Positions 51,977 to 60,136 of a stretch of 64,000 bases of DNA are shown here, one piece after another. The stretch covers positions 1-64,000 of the forward strand of contig DATMLM010000056.1 of the NCBI GenBank assembly GCA_035570055.1. The letters run 5' to 3'. Origin of the DNA: DASRDS01 sp035570055 (GTDB lineage: Bacteria; Gemmatimonadota; Gemmatimonadetes; Gemmatimonadales; Gemmatimonadaceae). Numbering within the stretch: position 1 is the first letter of the stretch; every line of letters starts with the position of its first letter. Below the pieces are notes generated by a model, which was given only the letters and a program-made list of their open reading frames with translations, was not told where the DNA came from and did not search any database. A program made the translations under genes and the position numbers.

Positions 51977-53578
51977 GTGACCGGCAGTCAGAGCAATCCA
52001 CGTCACCCTTCCTACGCTGCGGTCACAACGCCGGCGAGTCTGCCTGGCGTGTGCGCTCGGTGTGGCGCGACGATAATCCCGTCGAGCACATCGTGCATGC
52101 GTTGCGGGGCGGCGATCACGGGCCCTGGCGCCGCCGAGCACGCGGAGCGCATCCGCCTCCGCCTGCAGGAATCCGTCGGTGACGCCTATCGCCTCATCGA
52201 GCTGCTGGGGCGCGGTGGCATGGGCATCGTGTTCCGTGCCCACGAGACCGCCCTCGATCGCGAGGTGGCGCTCAAAGTCCTGGCCCTCGACCCGATCCTG
52301 TCACCCGAGGCCTACGCCCGATTCGAGCGCGAGGCCAAACTCGCGGCCCGACTCGACCACCCGCACATCGTGCCGATATTCGCGGTCGGCCAGCGGAACA
52401 CCGTCGCGTTCTACACCATGCGACTCGTGCGCGGCGGCACGCTCGAGGATGTCCTCGCTGGCCACAACATGCTCGATGTCGAGCACGTGTTCGACATCCT
52501 GCGCGATGTCGGCCGCGCCCTCGACTATGCGCACGCGCAAGGCGTGATCCATCGCGACATCAAGCCCGCGAACGTGCTGATCGGCGATAGCGGCCACGCC
52601 ATGGTCTCCGACTTCGGTATCGCGAAAGCCTTGGGCTCGGGCGAAGCGCCGGTAGGCTCCGGCACCGGCATCATCGGGTCCCCGGGGTACATGTCGCCCG
52701 AGCAGTGGCGCGGCGAAGACATTGACGCGAAAGCCGACCAATATGCGCTCGGCGTCATGGCATTCGAGATGCTCACCGGACACCGCCCGTTCGAGACGGT
52801 GAAAGTGCAGGATCTCCTCAAGCTGCATCTCTCGGCCGAGGTGCCCAAGGCATCGGCGCTGCGCGCCGGGATCGAGCCATACACCGACGCGGCGATCCAG
52901 CGCGCCATGGCGAAGAGCGCGCCCGACCGGTTCCCGTCGGCGTCGGCGTTCGTCGATGCGCTCGCTGGACGGCGGCCGGTCGGCCGGGCGTCCGTGACGG
53001 CTACGTCCTTCATGCCGCCCCCGCCGCCGCCCAAGCGTGGCAACGGCGTGCTGATCGCCGCCGCATTGTTTCTGCTCGCGGTCGCCGGTGTCGCCGCGGT
53101 CTTCGGACTCTCGCGGAATGGGCCGACCGAGCAGCAAATCAAGAAAGAGATCGTCCATCCGCGCCGACGAGCTCCGGCGGCCGCACCGATACCAGATTCG
53201 CTCCCCACGCCGGTTGATACAACGTTCGATCTCAATGCCACGGATCAGGCCGTGGTCCATCGACGCCCCGTCGCGCTCGATCCCTCGCTCGGCGGCGGGG
53301 TGGTGTCGCGTAACTCTGACCTTCCTGCGTATATCCGGATTCTGGCCCGGGGCGGGGCCGCCAAGGTGCGCTTGGATGGTCGAACACTGGGCTTTACACC
53401 CATCGTCGTCCGCGTTGACGCCGGTGGCCACTACGTGTCTCTCGAGGGCGCGGGCGATGCGTTCATGCCCGACCACCTGAACATCGAAGCGGTCGGCAAT
53501 GACACGGTCAACGCCGTGTTCAGCGCGACCGGCCGGACCGATACGGCCACCGCGCCGGAGACTTCGCTACCCCAGTAG
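51977..53578 (+). CDS. Zinc-ribbon Ser/Thr protein kinase with transmembrane helix and PEGA-like domain
   Basis: A 533-residue Hanks-type kinase. A CxxC...CxxC zinc ribbon (VCARCGA, CMRCGAA) precedes the kinase domain: GRGGMGIVF, VALKVL (Lys100), HRDIKPANVL (Asp194), SDFGIAKAL and GSPGYMSPEQWRG. A Pro-rich linker leads to one membrane helix (GVLIAAALFLLAVAGVAAVFGL). The outer part ends in a PEGA-like stretch (KVRLDGRTLGFTPIVVRVDAG). I chose GTG 51977, preceded by GGAACGGAA; the frame is open back to 51833, but the extra residues are not conserved-looking. Target proteins are unknown. It diverges from the glycerate kinase gene. Confidence 0.92.
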   Translation: MTGSQSNPRHPSYAAVTTPASLPGVCARCGATIIPSSTSCMRCGAAITGPGAAEHAERIRLRLQESVGDAYRLIELLGRGGMGIVFRAHETALDREVALKVLALDPILSPEAYARFEREAKLAARLDHPHIVPIFAVGQRNTVAFYTMRLVRGGTLEDVLAGHNMLDVEHVFDILRDVGRALDYAHAQGVIHRDIKPANVLIGDSGHAMVSDFGIAKALGSGEAPVGSGTGIIGSPGYMSPEQWRGEDIDAKADQYALGVMAFEMLTGHRPFETVKVQDLLKLHLSAEVPKASALRAGIEPYTDAAIQRAMAKSAPDRFPSASAFVDALAGRRPVGRASVTATSFMPPPPPPKRGNGVLIAAALFLLAVAGVAAVFGLSRNGPTEQQIKKEIVHPRRRAPAAAPIPDSLPTPVDTTFDLNATDQAVVHRRPVALDPSLGGGVVSRNSDLPAYIRILARGGAAKVRLDGRTLGFTPIVVRVDAGGHYVSLEGAGDAFMPDHLNIEAVGNDTVNAVFSATGRTDTATAPETSLPQ

Positions 53579-53644
53579 TTGTTACTGGCGAAAAGTTAGC
53601 CAGGCCAGGGTTGTGACAGCCGCGAGCGCGGCGTCAGCCCCTCT

Positions 53645-53667
53645 GATCCGCAGCAAACAAGCGGATC
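53645..53667 (+). terminator. Hairpin downstream of the kinase gene
   Basis: GATCCGC, a 9-base loop AGCAAACAA, and GCGGATC form a perfect 7-base stem 66 bases after the kinase stop. No T tract follows, so it is at best a weak terminator or an mRNA-stabilising hairpin. Confidence 0.35.
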
Positions 53668-53673
53668 GACCGA

Positions 53674-53703
53674 TTCAAAGCCGACCACCCTGAATCCGAT
53701 AAT
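53674..53703 (+). promoter_or_regulatory. Candidate promoter for the riboswitch-GH30 transcript
   Basis: TTCAAA (53674-53679), an 18-base spacer and GATAAT (53698-53703) match four and five of six consensus positions. Transcription would start near 53710, about 30 bases before the riboswitch. A further hairpin (GGCTCGGC, 6-base loop, GCCGGGCC; near 53712-53733) lies between. Confidence 0.4.
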
Positions 53704-53740
53704 TTGAAGCGGGCTCGGCCATTCTGCCGGGCCGCTCGTC

Positions 53741-53826
53741 CACGGCATAACCGGCGAAAGCCGGCGACGCAAAGCTTTGGAGGCTAAAGCGCTACGGCGC
53801 CACGCCAGTCCGGCCGCCGAACGGTC
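53741..53826 (+). ncRNA. GEMM-I (cyclic di-GMP-I class) riboswitch
   Basis: The RNA shows the GEMM-I layout. P1 pairs CGGC (53743-53746) with GCCG (53816-53819). P2 is CCGGC-GAAA-GCCGG (53751-53764), with the conserved GAAA tetraloop. ACGCAAAG follows (53767-53774), the hallmark linker. The second arm has GGCTAAAGC and a GCGC-TACG-GCGC hairpin (53789-53800). It lies 15 bases before the GH30-like ATG and near its ribosome-binding site, GGAGG (53831-53835), so translational control is likely. Known GEMM-I ligands are c-di-GMP and, in a variant, cGAMP; I cannot decide between them by eye. Confidence 0.75.
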
Positions 53827-53840
53827 AGGTGGAGGCCAGC

Positions 53841-55295
53841 ATGCGCGGATTCCTCGTGCCATGCCTGTTGTTGCTGTCGGCGTGTGTAGCCCCAACGGAA
53901 GACTTCCCGGCGCCGACCCAGTCCGATACGACGCCAACCAAGAAGACGCCGCCGCCCCCTCCGACGGACACGACGACTCAAAAAGTCACCCCCACCGCGA
54001 CCGCGGCGCTCAGCACACCCGCGCAGGTCGTGAAGGGCTGGGGCATGTACCCGACCGGCGGCGCGGGCCTCTACGGGCGTCCGCAGGTCGCGCAAGCGCT
54101 CTACGCGATGGGCATCACGTTCATCCGCGTCGGCTTCGTGCCGCAGCTCTATGTGAGCGGCACGAACGTCAGCAACATGACGCTCGACCCGACGCAGATG
54201 TCCATCCTCGTCCAGTCACTCGAAACCGGCCAGTCGTACGGCGTCACGAGCTACATCGCATCCGTCTGGTCGCCGCCGGCCTCGATGAAGACCAACGACT
54301 CGCTGCCCGGCGGTTCGCTCCGGACCGACGCCGAGAGCACCTACGTGGCATATCTCACGAAGATCCTGCTGACGCTCCGCGCGAACGGCATGCCGCTCCC
54401 GGCCGCGGTCAGCATTCAGAATGAGCCGGAGCACGTCGACGTGTACAACAGTGCCCTGTACACGGTCGCGCAGTGGCAGCGCGTCCTCATCGCGGCCCGC
54501 GCCTCGTTCGATGCCAACGGACTGTCCGCCGTCCCCATATTCGGCCCCGAGACCGGTTCGTTCTCCTTCGCGATCTACTACGATCCATACACGCTCACGC
54601 CCGGCTACTTGGGCGGCAGTGGGTTCCCAGCACTCGCCACGCCGGCACTCAACCACGCGGTCGGAGCGTACGCGCTGCATGCGTATGGCGAGTGCGAGCT
54701 CACCGGCGTCGGCGCCGGCATGCAGTCGTACCCGAAGGACGCCTGGGTCACCGAGTTCTCGGCGCCCCTCGGCACGACAGAGCTCGACTGGACGCTCGAC
54801 ACCTATCGCGCGCTCGCCGCGCACTTGGTCGTCCTGCCGTTCAACTACTGGGCGTGGTGGCTCGGCTGGGCGCAGTCGTCGTCTCCACCGGATGGTGGCA
54901 CGCTCGTGACCGGCAATACCACGCCGATCTACTCCAAGCGCTATTATGCGCTGAAACAGCTCTGGACCACCGTGCGGCCCGGGTGGTCCGTGACGCCGAT
55001 GACGACGACCGATCCCAATCTCCAGGTTGGAGCGGGGAATCAAGATCCCTGCACCGCGCGCGTCGATCTCGTCGCCTTCACCAGCCCCGATAAGGCAACC
55101 GTCGCCGTGCTCATGACGAACACGACGACGGCGAATAAAGTCTTGGCGGTCTCTGGTCTGCCCGGTACCAGTGTGCAGGCCTATCGATCCGACGCGCTCA
55201 ACGACATGGCGGCGCTGTCGCCCGTGGCAATCACCAAAGGCGTCGCCAACATCTCATTGCCGGCCTCCAGTGCCGTGCTAGCTATTGCGCACTAA
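53841..55295 (+). CDS. GH30-like glycoside hydrolase lipoprotein
   Basis: A 484-residue exported glycosidase of clan GH-A, closest by eye to GH30. The lipobox is LSAC (Cys15), so it is probably membrane-anchored. A Thr/Pro-rich linker (about 20-58) leads to the barrel: VVKGWGMYPTG, FIRVGFVP, SVWSPPASMK, the acid/base Glu195 in SIQNEPEH and the nucleophile Glu305 in WVTEFSAP. A C-terminal beta-domain (about 390-484) is typical of GH30. GGAGG lies 5 bases before the ATG and just behind a GEMM-I riboswitch, so expression should respond to a cyclic dinucleotide. The substrate is unknown; a matrix polysaccharide is a reasonable guess. The 3' end overlaps acnA by 18 bases. Confidence 0.85.
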   Translation: MRGFLVPCLLLLSACVAPTEDFPAPTQSDTTPTKKTPPPPPTDTTTQKVTPTATAALSTPAQVVKGWGMYPTGGAGLYGRPQVAQALYAMGITFIRVGFVPQLYVSGTNVSNMTLDPTQMSILVQSLETGQSYGVTSYIASVWSPPASMKTNDSLPGGSLRTDAESTYVAYLTKILLTLRANGMPLPAAVSIQNEPEHVDVYNSALYTVAQWQRVLIAARASFDANGLSAVPIFGPETGSFSFAIYYDPYTLTPGYLGGSGFPALATPALNHAVGAYALHAYGECELTGVGAGMQSYPKDAWVTEFSAPLGTTELDWTLDTYRALAAHLVVLPFNYWAWWLGWAQSSSPPDGGTLVTGNTTPIYSKRYYALKQLWTTVRPGWSVTPMTTTDPNLQVGAGNQDPCTARVDLVAFTSPDKATVAVLMTNTTTANKVLAVSGLPGTSVQAYRSDALNDMAALSPVAITKGVANISLPASSAVLAIAH

Positions 55296-57983
55296 TTGAC
55301 GGAGAACGTACGGCAGAATTCCGCCGTGCTTGTAATACTGCATCTCTTCGGGGGTATCTATACGAACTATTACGCCAAAGGCCTGGGTGCCGGCTTTCAC
55401 GGTAAGTCGCGCCTTGGGTTTGAGGTCGTTGGCAAGCCCCTCGATGGCATATGTCTCGAATCCGGTGAGCCCGAGAGACTTTCTCGTGGCGCCATCGGCG
55501 AATTCGAGCGGCAACACTCCCATGCCAACGAGATTGGATCGATGAATGCGCTCGAACGACTCGGCGATCACCGCCCGCACGCCGAGCAATAGCGTGCCCT
55601 TCGCCGCCCAGTCGCGTGAAGACCCGGTCCCGTATTCTTTCCCGGCGATCACCAGCAATGGCGTCGCGGCCTTCTGGTATGCCACGGCAGCGTCGTAGAT
55701 CGAGAGCGGCTGCCCATCGGGCGTCGTACGGGTCACACCGCCTTCGGTGCCAGGCACCAGTTCGTTCTTGAGCCGAATATTGGCGAAGGTCCCCCGCACC
55801 ATGACCTCGTGATTCCCACGCCGCGCCCCGTAGGAATTGAAGTCGGCTTTCGGCACCCCGTGATCCAGTAACCAGCGCCCAGCGGGACTCGCCGCCTGAA
55901 TCGTTCCCGCGGGCGAGATGTGATCGGTCGTGATGGAGTCGCCGAGTAACGCGAGTACCCGCGCGCCGCTGATCGGCGTGATGCCGGGCGGGGTCGATGT
56001 CATCCCGACGAAATACGGCGGATGCTTGACGTACGTGGACGCGTCGTCCCACGCGTAACGCTCGCCCGTCGGCACAGACAACGCGCGCCACCGTTCATCG
56101 CCGGTGAACACGTCGGCATACTGCTCGCGGAACATGTCCGCCTTGACCGAGCGCAAAATCTCCGCTTCGACGTCCTTCGGCGCCGGCCAGATGTCCCGCA
56201 AGAACACCGGCCCATTCGTGCCGACCCCGATCGGCTCCGCCGCGAAATCGATGTCCATGCGCCCGGCGAGCGCGTACGCGACGACGAGCGGTGGCGACGC
56301 GAGATAGTTGAACCGCGTCAACGGATTGACGCGACCTTCGAAGTTGCGATTCCCCGAGAGGACGGCCGCGACGACGAGATGGTGCTCTTCGACCACATCG
56401 GCGATCGGCTGCGGGAGCGGTCCGGAGTTGCCGATGCACGTCGTGCAACCGTAACCGACGAGATTGAACCCGAGCCGCTCGAGCGACTCCGTCACGCCGG
56501 CCTTGTTGAAGTACTCGGTGACCACCTTCGAGCCCGGCGCGAGACTGGTCTTCACCCATGGCTTGGTTGTCAGCCCCGCCTGGACCGCATTCCGCGCCAG
56601 CATGCCCGCGGCGAGCATGACGCTCGGGTTCGACGTGTTCGTGCAGCTCGTGATCGCCGCGATCACGACCGCGCCGTCGCGCAGCGCGAACTGCCGTCCG
56701 TTCCATTCGCACATCGCCTCGTGCTGCGGCTGGCCACCGCCCTCGTTGTCTTCGACCGCCAGCGCGCGCTGGGTACCGGCGACGACTGGCTGTGGGCGCG
56801 AGGCGATGTCGGCCGCGAGTGCGTCGCGGAACATCTTCTTCGACTGCGAGAGCGGCACGCGATCCTGCGGCCGCTTCGGGCCGGCGAGGCTCGGCTCCAC
56901 GGTTCCCAGATCCAGCGCCAACGTATCGGAGAACGCGGGCTCCGGAGTCTCATCCGTCCGAAACAGCCCTTGTTCCCGACAATAGGCCTCGACGAGTCTC
57001 ACCTGCGATTCGTCTCTGCCCGTCAGTCGCAGATACGCGAGCGTCTCGGCGTCGACCGGGAAAAATCCCATGGTCGCGCCATACTCCGGCGCCATGTTCG
57101 CGATCGTCGCGCGGTCGGCGAGCGACAGGGTCGACAGGCCGACGCCATAGAACTCGACGAATTTCCCGACGACTTTTTTCTGGCGCAGCATCTGCGTGAC
57201 GGTCAGCACCAGATCCGTGGCGGTCGCACCGGGGGGAAGCTTGCCGTGGAGTTTGAATCCGACGACCTCGGGGATCAGCATCGACAACGGCTGGCCGAGC
57301 ATGGCCGCTTCGGCTTCTATGCCTCCAACACCCCAGCCGAGGACGCCGAGGCCATTGACCATGGTCGTATGGGAATCCGTCCCAACCAATGAATCCGGAT
57401 ACGCCACGCCATCCTGCTCAAATACAACCCGCGCGAGATACTCCAGGTTGACCTGATGGCAGATGCCGGTCTCGGGAGGAACAACTTTAAAGTTGTCGAA
57501 CGCGGTCTGCCCCCAACGCAGGAACGCATAGCGCTCGCGATTGCGCTCGTATTCGAGCCCGGCGTTGATCAAAAACGCCGCGTCTGACCCGTACTCGTCG
57601 ACCTGCACCGAGTGATCGATGACGAGATCGACGGGCTGCAGCGGGTTGATCTGGGAAGGCGAGCCGCCGAGCACGGCGATGGCGTCACGCATGGCGGCGA
57701 GGTCGACGACGGCAGGCACGCCGGTGAAGTCTTGCAGGAGCACGCGACTGGGCCGAAACGCGATCTCGCGTTCTTGCTTCGAGGTGACATCCCAGGCGGC
57801 CAGCGCCTCGATGTCTTGTCGCTTGACGAACGCGCCGTCCTCGTTTCTCAGGAGGTTCTCGAGGAGGATGCGGAGGCTGAAGGGGAGTTTGGCGCCTCCG
57901 ACGGCACCGAGCCGATAGATCGCGTACGACCGCCCGCCGACGCTGAGCGTCGAGCGGCTACCGAAAGAGTTCGGATGTGGCAT
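55278..57983 (-). CDS. acnA: Aconitate hydratase A
   Basis: A 901-residue TCA-cycle enzyme that interconverts citrate and isocitrate. The three [4Fe-4S] ligands are Cys447 (SCTNTSNPS), Cys513 and Cys516 (GCTTCIGNSG). Domain order and length match the AcnA/IRP1 type, and the C-terminal swivel domain is intact (GKEYGTGSSRDWAAKG). The N-terminus MPHPNSFGSRSTLSVGG fits AcnA. It is a single gene with an 84-base divergent gap to the M20 peptidase. The tail overlaps the GH30-like gene. Confidence 0.97.
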   Translation of the reverse strand: MPHPNSFGSRSTLSVGGRSYAIYRLGAVGGAKLPFSLRILLENLLRNEDGAFVKRQDIEALAAWDVTSKQEREIAFRPSRVLLQDFTGVPAVVDLAAMRDAIAVLGGSPSQINPLQPVDLVIDHSVQVDEYGSDAAFLINAGLEYERNRERYAFLRWGQTAFDNFKVVPPETGICHQVNLEYLARVVFEQDGVAYPDSLVGTDSHTTMVNGLGVLGWGVGGIEAEAAMLGQPLSMLIPEVVGFKLHGKLPPGATATDLVLTVTQMLRQKKVVGKFVEFYGVGLSTLSLADRATIANMAPEYGATMGFFPVDAETLAYLRLTGRDESQVRLVEAYCREQGLFRTDETPEPAFSDTLALDLGTVEPSLAGPKRPQDRVPLSQSKKMFRDALAADIASRPQPVVAGTQRALAVEDNEGGGQPQHEAMCEWNGRQFALRDGAVVIAAITSCTNTSNPSVMLAAGMLARNAVQAGLTTKPWVKTSLAPGSKVVTEYFNKAGVTESLERLGFNLVGYGCTTCIGNSGPLPQPIADVVEEHHLVVAAVLSGNRNFEGRVNPLTRFNYLASPPLVVAYALAGRMDIDFAAEPIGVGTNGPVFLRDIWPAPKDVEAEILRSVKADMFREQYADVFTGDERWRALSVPTGERYAWDDASTYVKHPPYFVGMTSTPPGITPISGARVLALLGDSITTDHISPAGTIQAASPAGRWLLDHGVPKADFNSYGARRGNHEVMVRGTFANIRLKNELVPGTEGGVTRTTPDGQPLSIYDAAVAYQKAATPLLVIAGKEYGTGSSRDWAAKGTLLLGVRAVIAESFERIHRSNLVGMGVLPLEFADGATRKSLGLTGFETYAIEGLANDLKPKARLTVKAGTQAFGVIVRIDTPEEMQYYKHGGILPYVLRQLVRNS

Positions 57984-58067
57984 TTCAGGGGTCCACTACG
58001 GCGTGGAGAACGGAGCCACTGCGCGAGCACTCTACGCAGGCTTCCGAAATCTAGCATCTTGTACGTC

Positions 58068-59078
58068 ATGACCCCACTGGACCCTGCGGCGCTGGCCGCC
58101 GACCTCGTTCGGCTGGAATCGACCAGCGGGAACGAAGGCGAGATCGTGTCCTATGTCGACGACTTATTGTCCGACCGGGGATGGCGCGTCATGCGCATCC
58201 CCGTCTCGCCGGGACGAGACGATCTGTTGGCCACATGTGTCCCCTCGCCGCTGGTGACGCTGAGCACGCACCTCGACACGGTGCCGCCGTTCATCCCACC
58301 CCGCTTCGCGGGCGGCCGGTTGTTCGGTCGCGGCGCGTGCGACGCCAAGGGGATCGCCGCGGCCATGTGCTGCGCGGCCGAGCGGCTGCGGGAGCACGAC
58401 GTTCCGGTCGCTCTCTTGTTTGTGGTCGGCGAAGAGACCATCCATGATGGCGCGACCGCGGCGAACACGGTGCCGACCACGAGCCGCGTGCTCATCAACG
58501 GCGAGCCGACGGAGAGCACGCTCGCGCTTGGCACGAAGGGCGCATTGCGCTTGGCTCTGCGGACAACCGGCAAGGCAGCCCACTCCGCCTATCCCGCGCT
58601 CGGCCATTCGGCGACACGCGATTTGGTTCACCTGTTGGCCGAGCTCGACGCCCTGGAGTTGCCGAGCGATGCGATGCTCGGCGACACGACGATCAACATT
58701 GGCTCGCTGGCTGGCGGAGTAGCCGACAATGTCATAGCCCCATGGGCCGAGGCACGCTTAATGGCGCGTCTCGTGACACCGGCCGCGGACATTGAAAACC
58801 TGCTGACGCGTTGGGTCGCTGGGCGAGCGTCGATCGAGTTCGAAGCGCTCGTGCCGCCCGTCAAACTCGGACATATCGAGGGCCTGCCGACGTCCATTGT
58901 CGCGTATGCGACCGATATACCAAAGTTGTCGAACTGGGGAACGCCGTACTTGTTTGGGCCCGGATCAATACACGTGGCCCATACGGATGACGAATACGTC
59001 GAGCTGGAAGAGCTCAGACGGGCCGTAGCGATCTATGAGCGCTTAGCGGTCGACGCGCTGGCGCGCGCGGCAGGCTGA
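58068..59078 (+). CDS. M20-family metallopeptidase (ArgE/DapE type)
   Basis: A 336-residue cytoplasmic zinc hydrolase. Metal and catalytic residues are visible in LSTHLDTVPPF (His, Asp), GRGACDAKG (bridging Asp), VVGEET (general-base Glu) and the C-terminal HVAHTDDEYV (His). The dimerisation domain lies between. It could be a DapE- or ArgE-like deacylase or an aminoacylase; neighbours do not decide. I chose ATG 58068, because the in-frame extension to 57612 lies in the acnA antisense. The last 46 bases overlap the convergent patatin gene. Confidence 0.9.
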   Translation: MTPLDPAALAADLVRLESTSGNEGEIVSYVDDLLSDRGWRVMRIPVSPGRDDLLATCVPSPLVTLSTHLDTVPPFIPPRFAGGRLFGRGACDAKGIAAAMCCAAERLREHDVPVALLFVVGEETIHDGATAANTVPTTSRVLINGEPTESTLALGTKGALRLALRTTGKAAHSAYPALGHSATRDLVHLLAELDALELPSDAMLGDTTINIGSLAGGVADNVIAPWAEARLMARLVTPAADIENLLTRWVAGRASIEFEALVPPVKLGHIEGLPTSIVAYATDIPKLSNWGTPYLFGPGSIHVAHTDDEYVELEELRRAVAIYERLAVDALARAAG

Positions 59079-60127
59079 TTCGAGCGACGCGCTGGCACGA
59101 CCGAGAGTGCGGCCGTCGGGCAGTGGTGAATGAACTCACCGTCCGCCGGTGACCACGTCACGCTGATGGTCTTCGAGACCGCCTTGCCCGTGGAGTCGAG
59201 GGCCATGAGATCAGGCGCCATGGCGACGCAGATGCCACATCCGATGCACTTCGCGCGGTCGACCTCGACCCGCACGCGCCGGCGTGGGAACACACCGCCA
59301 GTCGCGGCGGCGACCTCCTCGAAGTGCCTCAGCGCCTCTTTGGCCGCGCGGTAGCCTTCCTCGATCACTTTGGGCGTATCGCCGAACTGGAGCCATCCGA
59401 CCTGGCCGAGCTTCGGCCGGATGAGCACCATCGGCGGGCCATCCCACTGGTTGAGCTGGTAGAGCTGGAGTGCGTGCATCATGACCGTCGCCGCCCGCAT
59501 GTACGTGGCCGCGAACCCGTGCGAGGCGATCGATTCGCCCTGCGAGAGCTCGCTCGATCCAACGTCAACGGCGATGACGACATCGGCGCGGTCGGCCGTG
59601 ATCGCGGCCGGCAGATTGTCGATCGTCCCGCCATCGATGCACAGCCGCCCGTTCACGCGTCCGGGCGGGAAGAATCCCGGGAGCGCGCACGAGGCATAGA
59701 CGGCATCGGATACCGAGACGTTGTCGAGTCCGGGAAGGCCCCACACAAGCTGCGACCCGCGCTCGACGTCGACGGTACTGATGAGCGCCGGCACCGGGAG
59801 GTCGGCGAGCCGCCCCGGCGGAACGTTCCGTTCGATCAGCTCTCGCAGTGGAGCTTCCTGATAAATCGACGGCGAACGCATGCGCTCGAGCAGCATGCCG
59901 ACGTGATTCAACCGAAACAGATCCCGACGTTTGAGTTGCGTCGCATGCTCGGCCATGACGTCCAGGGACGCGCCGCCGGCCCGGGCCGCCGCGATCAACG
60001 CGCCGATGCTCGTGCCGGCATAGAGCGTCGGGACGATGCCGAGCTCCTCGAGGGCGCGGATGACGCCAATATGCGCAAAGCCTTTCATGCCGCCGCCACC
60101 AAGGGCGAGGGCCACACGTGTTCTCAT
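59033..60127 (-). CDS. Patatin-like phospholipase fused to a C-terminal ferredoxin domain
   Basis: A 364-residue fusion. Residues 1-275 are a patatin lipase: oxyanion loop GGGGMKG (10-16), nucleophile Ser40 in GTSIG, and Asp165 in CIDGGTIDN, which completes the Ser-Asp dyad. Residues 286-346 form a 4-Cys ferredoxin: Cys294, 297 and 300 (CIGCGIC) and Cys336 (HHCPTAA), the pattern of a single [4Fe-4S] cluster. A basic tail follows. No signal peptide is seen, so it should act in the cytoplasm or at the inner membrane. It sits 9 bases behind the Ig-like-repeat gene. TAGAAT lies 6 bases before the ATG and no Shine-Dalgarno site is visible. The joint chemistry is not known to me. Confidence 0.9.
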   Translation of the reverse strand: MRTRVALALGGGGMKGFAHIGVIRALEELGIVPTLYAGTSIGALIAAARAGGASLDVMAEHATQLKRRDLFRLNHVGMLLERMRSPSIYQEAPLRELIERNVPPGRLADLPVPALISTVDVERGSQLVWGLPGLDNVSVSDAVYASCALPGFFPPGRVNGRLCIDGGTIDNLPAAITADRADVVIAVDVGSSELSQGESIASHGFAATYMRAATVMMHALQLYQLNQWDGPPMVLIRPKLGQVGWLQFGDTPKVIEEGYRAAKEALRHFEEVAAATGGVFPRRRVRVEVDRAKCIGCGICVAMAPDLMALDSTGKAVSKTISVTWSPADGEFIHHCPTAALSVVPARRSNQPAARASASTAKRS

Positions 60128-60136
60128 ACGTTGATT

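Noticed and set aside
56022..57392. A 456-codon open frame antisense to acnA
   Set aside because: It lies wholly inside a full-length aconitase with all cluster cysteines, and the product resembles no family.
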